This document shows, in pieces, positions 8,570 through 17,001 of a stretch of 64,000 bases of DNA (position 1 is the stretch's first letter; each line of letters opens with the position of its first letter). The translations under genes and the position numbers were made by a program. Below the pieces are notes generated by a model, which did no database searches, had not been told where the DNA came from, and was given only the letters and a program-made list of their open reading frames with translations. The DNA is from an uncultured Ruminococcus sp. (GTDB taxonomy: Bacteria > Bacillota > Clostridia > Oscillospirales > Ruminococcaceae): NCBI GenBank assembly GCA_946413815.1, contig CAMKMD010000011.1, forward strand, positions 1 to 64,000, in the 5' to 3' direction.

Positions 8570-9706
8570 ATGAAGCCGTATCTCAAAAGGGCATGGGCAG
8601 AGGTAAACCTGTCACAGCTGAGAAAGAACGTAGAAGTGATAAGGAGCCTCAATTCTCCGGAAACGGAGATAATGGCAGTCGTAAAGGCGGATGCCTACGG
8701 CCACGGCGACGAGCACGTTGTACGCACTCTCGCAGAGCAGTGCGGGATACGCTATTTTGCAGTCTCCAACCTCGATGAGGCCATAGCCGTCCGCAGCTTT
8801 GCTCCTGACGCCGATATCCTCATCCTCGGCTACACACCCCCGGAGTATGCCCACGAGATAGCCATGTACAATATAATACAGGGCGTGGTATCGACTGAGT
8901 ACGCCGAAGCACTTGCCGCCAATACTCCCGAGCCCATACGCTGCCACATAAAGATAGATACAGGAATGGGCAGGATAGGCCTCAAACACGACACCCCCGC
9001 AGCCTGCGCCGCAGAGATAGCAGGGATAACCGCCATAGAGAAGCTCTCCGTCGAGGGCATATATACCCACTTCGCCGTTGCCGACAGCGATGACCCGGAC
9101 AATATCGCCTACACCGACAGACAGGAGCAGTTCATCCTTGATACCTACGATGAGCTTGTGAAGAACGGCATAAAGCTCCGCCACCTCCACTTCATGAACA
9201 GCGCCGCCACCTGCTACCGCAACAATAACCGCAGCACCCTCAGCCGTGCCGGCATCATACTCTACGGCCTGCACCCGGATATCAGCCTTGATATCCCCGG
9301 GGGACTTGAACCCCTCATGGAGTTGAAGGCAGTCATCTCCCACGTAAAGACCGTGAAGCCCGGCGACTGCATCAGCTACGGCAGGACATTCTCCGCCGAC
9401 CGTGAGATGCGCATAGCCACAGTAACTATCGGCTATGCCGACGGCTATTCGAGACTGCTCTCCGGCAAGGGGGAGATACTTGTACACGGTGTCCGCTGCC
9501 CCATTGTCGGAAGAGTCTGCATGGACCAGCTCATGATGGACGTATCGGGAGTTCCCGAAGCCAAGTCCGGTGACATAGTTACGCTCATCGGCCGTGACGG
9601 CGATGATATGATAACCGCCGACGACCTGGCCTCCATTTACGGCACCATCGGCTACGAAGTAGTATGCGGCATATCCAAGAGAGTGCCCAGGATATACATA
9701 GACTGA
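8570..9706 (+). CDS. alr: Alanine racemase
   Basis: Converts L- to D-alanine for peptidoglycan using PLP. 378 residues. The PLP lysine sits in AVVKADAYGHG (Lys39), with further family motifs DTGMGRIG, RAGIILYGLHP, the catalytic tyrosine region ISYGRTF, and CMDQLMMDVS. Two in-frame ATGs exist; the one at 8570 is preferred because AAAGGA is 10 bases upstream, whereas the ATG at 8561 leaves only one base of spacing. The downstream radical SAM gene starts 18 bases after the stop and is probably co-transcribed. Confidence 0.96.
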   Translation: MKPYLKRAWAEVNLSQLRKNVEVIRSLNSPETEIMAVVKADAYGHGDEHVVRTLAEQCGIRYFAVSNLDEAIAVRSFAPDADILILGYTPPEYAHEIAMYNIIQGVVSTEYAEALAANTPEPIRCHIKIDTGMGRIGLKHDTPAACAAEIAGITAIEKLSVEGIYTHFAVADSDDPDNIAYTDRQEQFILDTYDELVKNGIKLRHLHFMNSAATCYRNNNRSTLSRAGIILYGLHPDISLDIPGGLEPLMELKAVISHVKTVKPGDCISYGRTFSADREMRIATVTIGYADGYSRLLSGKGEILVHGVRCPIVGRVCMDQLMMDVSGVPEAKSGDIVTLIGRDGDDMITADDLASIYGTIGYEVVCGISKRVPRIYID

Positions 9707-9724
9707 TTTCCCGGAGGGATGAAT

Positions 9725-10339
9725 ATGAAAAAAGCAATGACCATATCCTACGAGGTAGGAAACAACCTTTATATAAACCTCACCAACAAATGCCCCTGCG
9801 CCTGCACCTTCTGCATACGCAACAATGCCGACGGCGCATACGGCTCCGACCCCCTGTGGCTGGAGCATGAGCCCACCATGAAGGAGATAAAGGCCGACCT
9901 TGACAGCAGAGATATCGCTTCCTATGACGAGATAGTCTTCTGCGGCTACGGCGAGCCTACAGAGCGTCTTGAGGACCTCATCGCAACAGCTGAGTACCTC
10001 CGCTCGAAGAAGGGATGTCCGAAGCTCCGCATCAATACCAACGGCCTCGGCGACCTTGTGAACGGCCGCTCCGTTGCAGACGACCTGTGCAGCGTACTTG
10101 ATACCGTATCCGTAAGCCTCAACGCAGGCACGAAGGATGAGTACATGAAGGTTACACGCCCGAAGTTCAAGGAGGCATGGGAGGCCATGCAGAAGTTCAC
10201 CGCCGACTGTGTGAAGACCGGCAAGGCAAGGGTAATCATGTCGGTAGTTGATGTAATACCGGAGGAGCAGATAGAGGCTTCACGCAAGGTCTGTGAAAAG
10301 CTCGGCGCAACACTCAGGGTACGCACATACGACGAATAA
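9725..10339 (+). CDS. TatD-associated radical SAM protein
   Basis: 204 residues. The [4Fe-4S] cluster motif CxxxCxxC is seen as CPCACTFC near residue 25, in NLTNKCPCACTFCIRNNADG, followed by FCGYGEPTERLEDL and the radical SAM signature INTNGLG. The short length and these motifs match the family annotated as 'radical SAM protein, TatD family-associated'; its reaction is unknown. A TatD-family gene lies at 5631-6437, close but not adjacent. The start at 9725 has GGAGGG 6 bases upstream; the ATG at 9719 is too close to it. Confidence 0.82.
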   Translation: MKKAMTISYEVGNNLYINLTNKCPCACTFCIRNNADGAYGSDPLWLEHEPTMKEIKADLDSRDIASYDEIVFCGYGEPTERLEDLIATAEYLRSKKGCPKLRINTNGLGDLVNGRSVADDLCSVLDTVSVSLNAGTKDEYMKVTRPKFKEAWEAMQKFTADCVKTGKARVIMSVVDVIPEEQIEASRKVCEKLGATLRVRTYDE

Positions 10340-10398
10340 CCCATATCCGCAGTGCTGCAACCTATCATCGGTCAGCAGGAATAACAGGAGGCTTTGAT

Positions 10399-10779
10399 AT
10401 GTTTGACTATGAGAAGATCACCGGCATAGATGAACTGAGGGAGAAGATACCGCCGGAGCTTCAGGCCTGGTATCATTTCGGAACGATACTCGAACTCCAT
10501 TACGATTCAAGAGTGATCGATGAATTCTACTGCGACTATACCAACACCCTCACTATGCTCCTTACAGACCGGGATCAGCGGTACAGGATCGGACTTACGC
10601 TATATAATGTAAAGGGAAATATGAATTTCGATATGGCGAACGGATTATTCAGCGGATTTACGATAGACGAATATCAGCATCCGGTAAGCGATGTGAATTT
10701 CCATCTCTATTCGGATGAACAGGATATAGAGTTTGAGCTGTACTGCGAAAAAATAAGAGCCGTTTTGCACAATAGCTGA
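10399..10779 (+). CDS. Hypothetical protein, 126 aa
   Basis: A small acidic, aromatic-rich soluble protein (MFDYEKITGIDELREKIPPE) with alternating hydrophobic strands (YRIGLTLYNVKGNMNFDMA). It resembles immunity-protein-like or Imm-type folds only in general style; no family is recognised. A good AGGAGG precedes the ATG. The hairpin cluster that follows probably ends the transcript. Codon use is less GC-rich than in the preceding gene. Confidence 0.7.
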   Translation: MFDYEKITGIDELREKIPPELQAWYHFGTILELHYDSRVIDEFYCDYTNTLTMLLTDRDQRYRIGLTLYNVKGNMNFDMANGLFSGFTIDEYQHPVSDVNFHLYSDEQDIEFELYCEKIRAVLHNS

Positions 10780-10806
10780 TAAAAAGAACCCCGCAAGGGG
10801 TGAATT

Positions 10807-10867
10807 CAAAAACAGTCCGGTGGACTGTTTTTGAAGAGGGGACGCCCTGCAAGAGAGGGCGTCCCCT
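10807..10867 (+). repeat. Two tandem perfect hairpins (terminator-like)
   Basis: First: CAAAAACAGTCC / GGACTGTTTTTG (12 bp, 3-base loop, 10807-10833), whose A/T arms can act as a two-way terminator. Second: AGGGGACGCCCT / AGGGCGTCCCCT (12 bp, 7-base loop, 10836-10867). They lie just before the first copy of the 140-bp dispersed repeat. Confidence 0.75.
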
Positions 10868-10873
10868 CAGTAT

Positions 10874-11014
10874 GTCAAAAAACCATACATTCACAAATAA
10901 GCGGGGCGATGTCGGCATCGCCCCCTACATTTTGCTATGGAAGAATCGGCGTTTGCAGGGGCGGATGCCCACATCCGCCCGTTGGGTTCTATCGATGAAA
11001 CTATCTTTTTTGAC
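10874..11014. repeat. Dispersed intergenic repeat family 1, copy A (MITE-like)
   Basis: 141 bp bounded by GTCAAAAAA (10874-10882) and its inverse TTTTTTGAC (11006-11014). Inside are two perfect hairpins, GGGGCGATG/CATCGCCCC and GGGCGGATG/CATCCGCCC, linked by ACATTTTGCTATGG and AATCGGCGTTTG. A nearly identical copy is at 36648-36786 and a shortened one at 48604-48694. No coding potential. Confidence 0.8.
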
Positions 11015-11044
11015 GAACAAAGCCCCGCAGAAAACTGCGGGGCT
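11014..11044 (-). terminator. Terminator of the Na/Pi cotransporter gene
   Basis: Minus strand: 10-bp perfect stem AGCCCCGCAG/CTGCGGGGCT with a TTTT loop, then TTGTTCG. It lies 8 bases after the stop codon; the T-run is short. Confidence 0.65.
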
Positions 11045-11051
11045 CTTATCT

Positions 11052-12845
11052 TTATTTACTGCCGTCAACTACTCCCAGCTTCAGGAAGTAGCTCTCGGAA
11101 TAAGCACGGTACTCCTTGCGGAAGGTCTCGTCATTCTCCTTGACATCGTGGAGATAAGCATGGATGCTTGTCTTCTCGTCTGTCTCGATAAGACAGCCGG
11201 CGATGTTGGAGCAGTGATCGGAGATACGCTCCAGGTTAGTAAGGATATCCTGGAAGATATATCCCAGCTCCACTGTGCACTCATCGTTCTGGAGTCGGCG
11301 GATATGGCGGTTCTTGAGCTCTGTGCTGAGGTTGTCCACGACCTCCTCAAGAGGCTCGACCTTATGTGCAAGAGTGAGATTGTTCAGAACGTAGGAATCG
11401 AAAGCCTTGTTGATGTTCTCGGTTATGGCCTCGGATATAACGGTTATCTCCTTCACACATTCCGGCGAGAAGGATATGCCCTTTTCGAACATCTCCTGTG
11501 CGCTCTCCACAAGGTTTACAGCGTGGTCGGAGATACGCTCGAAGTTGCCTACGCAGTGCATCATCTTGGATACGCTGCGGCTGTCCGCGCCGGTAACGCT
11601 GCTCTTGGCGAGCTTTACAAGGTATCCGTTGATCTTGTCCTCGAATTCATCGATGATGTCCTCGTTCTCTATGATCGTTTCACAGGTGGCAGCGTCATAC
11701 TCTATAAGTATTTTCAGCGCCATTTTTATGGTATCTCTTGTAAGCTCAGCCATCTGATTTGTAGCTGAGATACAGGTGTGTACCGCAACAGCAGGGGTTT
11801 TGAGAAGTCTCTCGTCCAGACCTGTAGGTGTCCTTCTGGGATCCTTTTCCTCTTCCTTTCCGTCCTTGACGATGATCCTTGCCAGCTTGACGAGCTTATT
11901 GGCAAAAGGAATGAGCATTAATGTGACTACAATATTGAATACTGAGTGTGCAACTGCTATTCCGAGATATCCGATAGTCCTGTTGAAGAATTCCAGTTTG
12001 AACACGTACTGGAGTATGATAACGATGGGGAGAAGGACGAGTGTGCCTATTACCTTTATTGAGATATGAATGCAGGCAACTCTCTTTGCGTCCTTGGTTA
12101 CTCCGATACTTGAAAGGAGGGCAGTGACGCAGGTACCTATATTGAGTCCCATGATTATCGGGATAGCCATACCGTAGGAAAGGCCACCTGTGGTAGAGAA
12201 TGCCTGAAGTATACCGACAGAAGCGGCAGAGCTCTGGATGATGCCTGTAAATCCGGCGCCTACGAGTACGCCAAGCAGCGGGTTGTTGAATGCGGTGAGC
12301 ATACTCTTGAACTGCTCGGATTCCGCAAGAGGTGATACAGACTGTGACATCAGCGTCATACCTGTCATAAGGATAGCAAATCCTATAAGGATATTTCCGA
12401 TATCCTTCTTCTTGTGCTTCTTGCAGACCATTATCATGATAACACCTGCAAGGGCTACAAGCGGAGAGAAGGACGAGGGCTTGAGTATCCTTATAAACGG
12501 GTTGCTGCTCTCAACGCCGACGAGACTGAGTATCCATGCTGTCAGTGTTGTTCCGATATCCGAGCCGAAGCAGACGCCGACCGTCTGTTCCAGCGACATG
12601 ATGCCGGAGTTAACAAAGCCTACAAGCATAACAGTCATAGCAGAAGATGACTGTATCGCAATGGTGATGCCCATTCCGAGAAGAATAGCCTTCAGCCTGT
12701 TTTCGGTCATTTTTTTCAGTGCAAGCTCAAGTCTTCCGCCTGTGAGCTTTTCAAGTCCTGTGGACATGACCTTCATTCCGTAGAGGAAAAAGGCAAGTCC
12801 TCCGAGCATCGTGAAGATGTTAAAGATTGAAAATTCTTCGTTCAT
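11052..12845 (-). CDS. Na/Pi cotransporter (NptA/PNaS type) with PhoU-like C-terminal domain
   Basis: 597 residues. The N-terminal ~320 residues hold about eight to nine membrane helices and two inverted QSSSA-type repeats (IAIQSSSAMTVMLVGFVNSG and GIIQSSAASVGILQAFS), diagnostic of Na-dependent phosphate cotransporters. Residues ~350-580 form a helical PhoU-like domain. It should import or export phosphate at the membrane driven by sodium. Monocistronic with its own promoter and terminator. A pho box was not recognised. Confidence 0.92.
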   Translation of the reverse strand: MNEEFSIFNIFTMLGGLAFFLYGMKVMSTGLEKLTGGRLELALKKMTENRLKAILLGMGITIAIQSSSAMTVMLVGFVNSGIMSLEQTVGVCFGSDIGTTLTAWILSLVGVESSNPFIRILKPSSFSPLVALAGVIMIMVCKKHKKKDIGNILIGFAILMTGMTLMSQSVSPLAESEQFKSMLTAFNNPLLGVLVGAGFTGIIQSSAASVGILQAFSTTGGLSYGMAIPIIMGLNIGTCVTALLSSIGVTKDAKRVACIHISIKVIGTLVLLPIVIILQYVFKLEFFNRTIGYLGIAVAHSVFNIVVTLMLIPFANKLVKLARIIVKDGKEEEKDPRRTPTGLDERLLKTPAVAVHTCISATNQMAELTRDTIKMALKILIEYDAATCETIIENEDIIDEFEDKINGYLVKLAKSSVTGADSRSVSKMMHCVGNFERISDHAVNLVESAQEMFEKGISFSPECVKEITVISEAITENINKAFDSYVLNNLTLAHKVEPLEEVVDNLSTELKNRHIRRLQNDECTVELGYIFQDILTNLERISDHCSNIAGCLIETDEKTSIHAYLHDVKENDETFRKEYRAYSESYFLKLGVVDGSK

Positions 12846-12896
12846 ACCTATGAACTCCTTCTTACTTATTATATAAATGCTTTTCCTTACGATTAA

Positions 12897-12924
12897 ATTA
12901 TAACACCGGCGGGGAAATAGTCAA
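12897..12924 (-). promoter_or_regulatory. Promoter of the Na/Pi cotransporter gene
   Basis: Minus strand TTGACT (12919-12924), 16-base spacer, TATAAT (12897-12902), about 50 bases upstream of the start codon. Confidence 0.7.
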
Positions 12925-13317
12925 GGGGGAGCAGTGTAATTTTACGTGGATTTAACATTGTGCCGGTTTGTGAAGTCTTCATTCAGGGCACACTTTCACG
13001 GAACACTTTTCCGGAAAACGGCTGCTGCATAAACATTTGTATATGGCACACTCACCATTAAAAAGGCATTTTTGTACTGATTTCATGACCTTAATATTAA
13101 TGATTTCCCGAAACCCGCTTCCAAAAGTGTACCATGCACACTTTGTTAAAATTGGTACACTTTCGTCCCGCTTTACAAATAGGCGATTTTTAACGCAATA
13201 TTCCAATTTGTGAACATTGTGTTAATTCAGCTCGAAATACCGCGTTTCTTGATTTATAAAACAAAGTGATCTTTGGTGATATATATTATCTATATACCCG
13301 CGATAAAAAATATATAT
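12925..13317. other. Intergenic region, nothing recognised
   Basis: About 390 AT-rich bases with several short GGCACAC / ACACTTT words but no convincing gene, hairpin or promoter. Confidence 0.5.
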
Positions 13318-13346
13318 TTGATTTTTTGGCACACTTATGGTACAAT
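13318..13346 (+). promoter_or_regulatory. Promoter of candidate small RNA
   Basis: TTGATT (13318-13323), 17-base spacer, TACAAT (13341-13346). No coding region follows before a strong terminator at about 13457-13500. Confidence 0.6.
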
Positions 13347-13352
13347 AAAGAC

Positions 13353-13500
13353 AACAAAGGGGAACGGAGTTGAGCGAAAGCCACGGGATGCCCCTTTGAG
13401 GTACGATAGTTTCAATTCTTTATAATATATGATTTTTTCAATTTTCATCCTTTATAAAAGAGCAGGAAGCCCTTAACACCCGGGCTTCCTGTTCTTTTAT
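13353..13500 (+). ncRNA. Candidate structured small RNA (unidentified)
   Basis: About 148 bases from the predicted start of transcription to a strong terminator. The 5' part folds on CAAAGGGG (13355-13362) with CCCCTTTG (13391-13398), enclosing a GC-GAAA-GC tetraloop hairpin. A U-rich single-stranded middle follows. The end is a long stem AGAGCAGGAAGCCC/GGGCTTCCTGTTCTTTT (13457-13498). There is no start codon with a ribosome binding site. It does not match any riboswitch, 6S, SRP or tmRNA core that I recognise. Confidence 0.5.
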
Positions 13501-13597
13501 ATCCGTAAAAAAACAATGCCTCCCCCGCGCTCCCGGATCATGCAATCCCCGCGCAGGAACGCATCAAAGTTAAAATAAAAAAATATATATTTTCATC

Positions 13598-13626
13598 TTG
13601 ACTTTTACATTGCAAGGTGATATAAT
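13598..13626 (+). promoter_or_regulatory. tRNA-Gln promoter
   Basis: TTGACT (13598-13603), 17-base spacer, perfect TATAAT (13621-13626), 30 bases before the mature tRNA. Confidence 0.85.
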
Positions 13627-13655
13627 AATAAAGCTGAATCGTTCAGTACATATAT

Positions 13656-13731
13656 TGGGGTGTCGCCAAGCGGTAAGGCAACGGACTCTGACTCCGTCAT
13701 TTCGAGGGTTCAAATCCTTCCACCCCAACCA
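13656..13731 (+). tRNA. tRNA-Gln (anticodon CTG)
   Basis: 76 bases with encoded CCA. Acceptor stem TGGGGTG/CACCCCA, D-arm GCCAAGCGGTAAGGC, anticodon stem ACGGA/TCCGT with loop CTCTGAC (anticodon CTG), and T-arm loop GTTCAAATC. All four arms pair. Confidence 0.95.
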
Positions 13732-13737
13732 GAAAAG

Positions 13738-13768
13738 CCCGACAGGTTACTGTCGGGTCTATTTTTTA
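13738..13768 (+). terminator. tRNA-Gln terminator
   Basis: 8-bp perfect stem CCCGACAG/CTGTCGGG, loop GTTA, then TCTATTTTTT. Confidence 0.85.
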
Positions 13769-13793
13769 GCCGGCAGAGCGCCTCCCCTTTATA

Positions 13794-13822
13794 TTGACAT
13801 TTCCCCCTTAAACTGATATAAT
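13794..13822 (+). promoter_or_regulatory. proS promoter (consensus)
   Basis: Perfect TTGACA (13794-13799), 17-base spacer, perfect TATAAT (13817-13822). The transcript starts about 35 bases before the proS ATG. Confidence 0.85.
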
Positions 13823-13864
13823 AGGTGTATTGAATACTTTATCCCATAGAAAAGAGGAATTGAA

Positions 13865-15307
13865 ATGGCTAAGGACAAGAAGATGGTAACTGCCATAACC
13901 TCCATGGACGAGGATTTTGCGCAGTGGTATACCGATATATGCAAGAAGGCTGAGCTCGTTGAGTACACAAGCGTAAAGGGCTGCATGGTAATAAGACCTT
14001 ACGGCTACGCTATCTGGGAGAATATCCAGCGCATACTCGACGGTATGTTCAAGGCAACAGGACATGAGAACGTATGTATGCCTATGTTCATCCCCGAGAG
14101 CCTTCTCGAAAAGGAAAAGGACCATGTTGAGGGCTTCGCTCCCGAGGTAGCATGGGTAACTCACGGCGGAAACGACAAGCTCGAGGAGAGACTCTGCGTA
14201 AGACCTACCTCTGAGACCCTTTTCTGTGAGCACTATGCAAATATAGTACACTCCTACCGTGACCTGCCCAAGCTCTACAACCAGTGGGTAAGCGTTGTAC
14301 GCTGGGAGAAGACCACACGTCCCTTCCTCCGTTCAAGAGAGTTCCTCTGGCAGGAGGGCCACACCATCCACGCTACAGCTGAGGAGGCTATTGAGGAGAC
14401 AGAGCGTATGCTCCAGGTATACAAGACCTTCTGTGAGGAGTCTCTTGCTATGCCCGTTATCACCGGACGAAAGACAGAGAGCGACAAGTTCGCAGGCGCT
14501 GTTGCTACCTACGCTATCGAGGCTCTCATGCACGACGGTAAGGCTCTCCAGGCCGGCACCTCCCACTACTTCGGAGACGGCTTCGCAAAGGCCTTCGATA
14601 TAGAATATACCGACAAGGACAACAAGAGAGTATTCCCCCACCAGACAAGCTGGGGCGTTACCACACGTCTCATCGGTGCTGTTATCATGACTCACGGCGA
14701 CAACAACGGCCTTGTTCTCCCGCCGGCAGTAGCTCCCATACAGACAGTTATCGTTCCCGTTGCACAGCATAAGGAGGGCGTTCTTGAAAAGGCTTCCGAG
14801 CTGAGAGACCGTCTTGCAGCAGCAGGCCTCCGTGTCAAGCTGGATGACAGCGAGAACTCACCCGGATGGAAGTTCGCTGAGTACGAGATGAAGGGCGTGC
14901 CGGTTAGAGTTGAAATCGGACCCCGTGATATCGAGGAGAACCAGTGCGTTATCGTAACACGTCACGACAGCGAGAAGACTACAGTATCCCTCGACAAGCT
15001 CGAGGAGGCTGTACAGGAGGCTTTGAAGCGTGTACATGACGGTATGTACGCAAAGGCTCTCGAGAACCAGCAGAAGAGAACATACGAGTGTACATCAATA
15101 GACGAGATCAAGGATACCCTTGCAAAGAACGGCGACGGCTTCATCATGGCTATGTGGTGCGGCGACGAGGCCTGCGAGGATTCAGTAAAGGAGCAGACAG
15201 GCGTAGGCTCACGCTGCATCCCGACCTTACAGAAGAATCTCTCAGACAAGTGTGTATGCTGCGGAAAGCCCGCAAAGCACATGGTATGCTGGGGCAACGC
15301 ATATTAA
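13865..15307 (+). CDS. proS: Prolyl-tRNA synthetase, eukaryote/archaea-type (ProS type 3)
   Basis: Charges tRNA-Pro with proline. 480 residues, the usual size of the short type that lacks the bacterial insertion editing domain. Class II motifs are visible: motif 1 region [13 protein letters not shown], motif 2 [24 protein letters not shown] with the RPTSET segment before it, and motif 3 region [15 protein letters not shown]. An HGTP anticodon domain follows at about 285-390. The C-terminal zinc-binding domain has four cysteines (CGDEAC...CVCC) and ends near ..NAY. AGAGGA precedes the ATG. It is the only gene of its transcript. Confidence 0.95.
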   Translation: MAKDKKMVTAITSMDEDFAQWYTDICKKAELVEYTSVKGCMVIRPYGYAIWENIQRILDGMFKATGHENVCMPMFIPESLLEKEKDHVEGFAPEVAWVTHGGNDKLEERLCVRPTSETLFCEHYANIVHSYRDLPKLYNQWVSVVRWEKTTRPFLRSREFLWQEGHTIHATAEEAIEETERMLQVYKTFCEESLAMPVITGRKTESDKFAGAVATYAIEALMHDGKALQAGTSHYFGDGFAKAFDIEYTDKDNKRVFPHQTSWGVTTRLIGAVIMTHGDNNGLVLPPAVAPIQTVIVPVAQHKEGVLEKASELRDRLAAAGLRVKLDDSENSPGWKFAEYEMKGVPVRVEIGPRDIEENQCVIVTRHDSEKTTVSLDKLEEAVQEALKRVHDGMYAKALENQQKRTYECTSIDEIKDTLAKNGDGFIMAMWCGDEACEDSVKEQTGVGSRCIPTLQKNLSDKCVCCGKPAKHMVCWGNAY

Positions 15308-15600
15308 GAGCGGATTTGCACGTTCTGTTGAGGAAAACCCTTTTGAAAAAGTTTTTTCCTCAAACTCCTTTCCGAAAACTTTCAGCTAATTTTGCCCCCA
15401 TAGGTCTTTGACCTATGGGGGCAAAATTCATTGGAAGTCTTTGGAAGGGGGTACGGGGTGACTCCCCACAGTGTGGGGAGATGTCGCGCAGCGACAGAGG
15501 GGACCGCCTCCGTCAGAGGAACCTTTCTGAGGAAAGGTTTCCCCCGATAAAACGTATAAACCTACTTGCAACCTGCTGCGGGATGTGGTATAATTAATCA
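15308..15600 (+). repeat. Hairpin-rich intergenic repeat region after proS
   Basis: About 290 bases without a gene. First is an imperfect inverted repeat TTGAGGAAAA...TTTTCCTCAA (15328-15363). Then comes a perfect 19-bp stem with 3-base loop (15388-15428) built around TTGCCCCCATAGGTC, which probably ends proS transcription. After it are CTCCCCACA-GTGTGGGGAG (15461-15481) and a GAGGAACCTTTC/GAAAGGTTTCC segment. The mosaic of short palindromes looks like a decayed dispersed repeat. Confidence 0.6.
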
Positions 15601-15628
15601 GTGAACATAAAACGAACGGAGGGTGACC

Positions 15629-16999
15629 TTGAAGGATAACGAGCGTTTCATCAGCGAGATAGCTTCTCTCATCGGAAGCGGCAGGCTCGCCTACGTCCGC
15701 AGCTTCGGCTGTCAGCTCAATGTGTCAGACGGCGAGAAGATAAAGGGCGTACTGAAAAGAGCAGGCTACGGCTTCACTGAGGACGAGAGCCTTGCTGACC
15801 TTATCATACTCAATACCTGCGCTGTCAGGGAATCCGCTGAGGACAGGGTGTTCGGCATAGTCGGCAGCATGAAGAAGCTGAAAGAGCAGAAGCCGGGCCT
15901 TATTATAGGCATTGCCGGCTGCATGACGGCACAGTCCCACATAGCAGATAAGATAAAGCGCTCCTACCCGCAGGTGGATATCGTTCTCGGTACCTCCGCC
16001 ATAAGCGCCCTGCCGGAGCTTCTCCTCGGCGCTCTCAAGGGAAAGGGCTTCGGCGAGGATATAACGGAATACGATGACTTCTCCGGCGCTGTCGAGCAGG
16101 TGCGCGAGAGCAGCTTCAAGGCAAGCGTCCCCATAATGTTCGGCTGCAACAACTTCTGCACCTACTGCATCGTCCCCTATGTCAGAGGACGCGAGAGGAG
16201 CAGACAGCCGGAGGATATAATCGCTGAAGTCACACAGCTCGCAAAGGACGGATACAGGGAGATAATGCTCCTCGGTCAGAACGTCAACTCCTACGGCAAT
16301 GATTTCAGGGACGGCATGACCTTCCCCCAGCTGCTCAGAAGACTCAATGAGATACCCGGCGATTTCATCATACGCTTTATGTCCTCACATCCGAAGGACG
16401 CCTCACCGGAGCTGATTGACGCCATATTCGACTGTGATAAGGTAGCAAAGCACCTGCACCTGCCCCTGCAGAGCGGCAGCAGCGAGGTGCTCAGGCGCAT
16501 GAACCGCCGCTACACCTTTGAGAAGTATATGGAGACTGTGGAGCTTATCCGCAGCCGTGACCCCGGCTTCTCCCTGACTACCGACCTTATAGTCGGCTTC
16601 CCGAATGAGACAGCGGAGGAATTCGAGGAGACTCTCAATGCTGTGAGACAGGTGAAGTACGACAATATATACTCGTTCATATACTCCAGGCGCTCCGGCA
16701 CTAAGGCTGCCGAGATGGAGGATGCAGTGAGCGAGGAGGAAAAGGGACAGCGTATGCGCCGGCTTCTTGAGGTGCAGCGTGAGGTCTCAACGGAGAACTA
16801 TAAGCGGTTCGTCGGACGCACCCTGAGAGTGCTCGCTGACGGCACGGCAAAGAAACGTACAGGATATCTGACAGGAAAGAGCAACGAGATGATCATCGTG
16901 GAGTTCCCGGGTGATGAGTCGCTCATAGGTCAGTTCGTAAATGTAAGGATCACAGGCTCCATGAACTGGGCTGTGACCGGAGAGATAACGGAGGGATAA
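15629..16999 (+). CDS. miaB: tRNA-2-methylthio-N6-dimethylallyladenosine synthase
   Basis: Adds the methylthio group to i6A37 of tRNAs reading UNN codons, a radical SAM reaction. 456 residues in the normal three-domain order. The N-terminal MTTase domain has SFGCQLNVSDGEKIKG, NTCAVRESAEDR and the third Cys in IAGCMTA. The radical SAM core has CNNFCTYCIVPYVRGRERSR, and a TRAM domain covers the last ~65 residues. A TTG start at 15629 is preferred: GGAGGG is 5 bases upstream, whereas the in-frame GTG at 15623 overlaps that site. The lipoprotein gene starts 2 bases after its stop. Confidence 0.93.
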   Translation: MKDNERFISEIASLIGSGRLAYVRSFGCQLNVSDGEKIKGVLKRAGYGFTEDESLADLIILNTCAVRESAEDRVFGIVGSMKKLKEQKPGLIIGIAGCMTAQSHIADKIKRSYPQVDIVLGTSAISALPELLLGALKGKGFGEDITEYDDFSGAVEQVRESSFKASVPIMFGCNNFCTYCIVPYVRGRERSRQPEDIIAEVTQLAKDGYREIMLLGQNVNSYGNDFRDGMTFPQLLRRLNEIPGDFIIRFMSSHPKDASPELIDAIFDCDKVAKHLHLPLQSGSSEVLRRMNRRYTFEKYMETVELIRSRDPGFSLTTDLIVGFPNETAEEFEETLNAVRQVKYDNIYSFIYSRRSGTKAAEMEDAVSEEEKGQRMRRLLEVQREVSTENYKRFVGRTLRVLADGTAKKRTGYLTGKSNEMIIVEFPGDESLIGQFVNVRITGSMNWAVTGEITEG

Positions 17000-17001
17000 A
17001 C

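Noticed and set aside
8612-9868. 418-codon open frame on the minus strand across alr
   Set aside because: It lies antisense to a clear alanine racemase, has repetitive Gly/Ala/Val/Tyr composition typical of shadow frames in GC-biased genes, and no ribosome binding site.
10800-11768. 322-codon plus-strand frame across the dispersed repeat and Na/Pi gene
   Set aside because: It begins in hairpin DNA and runs antisense to the PhoU-like domain of the transporter; no family match in its translation.
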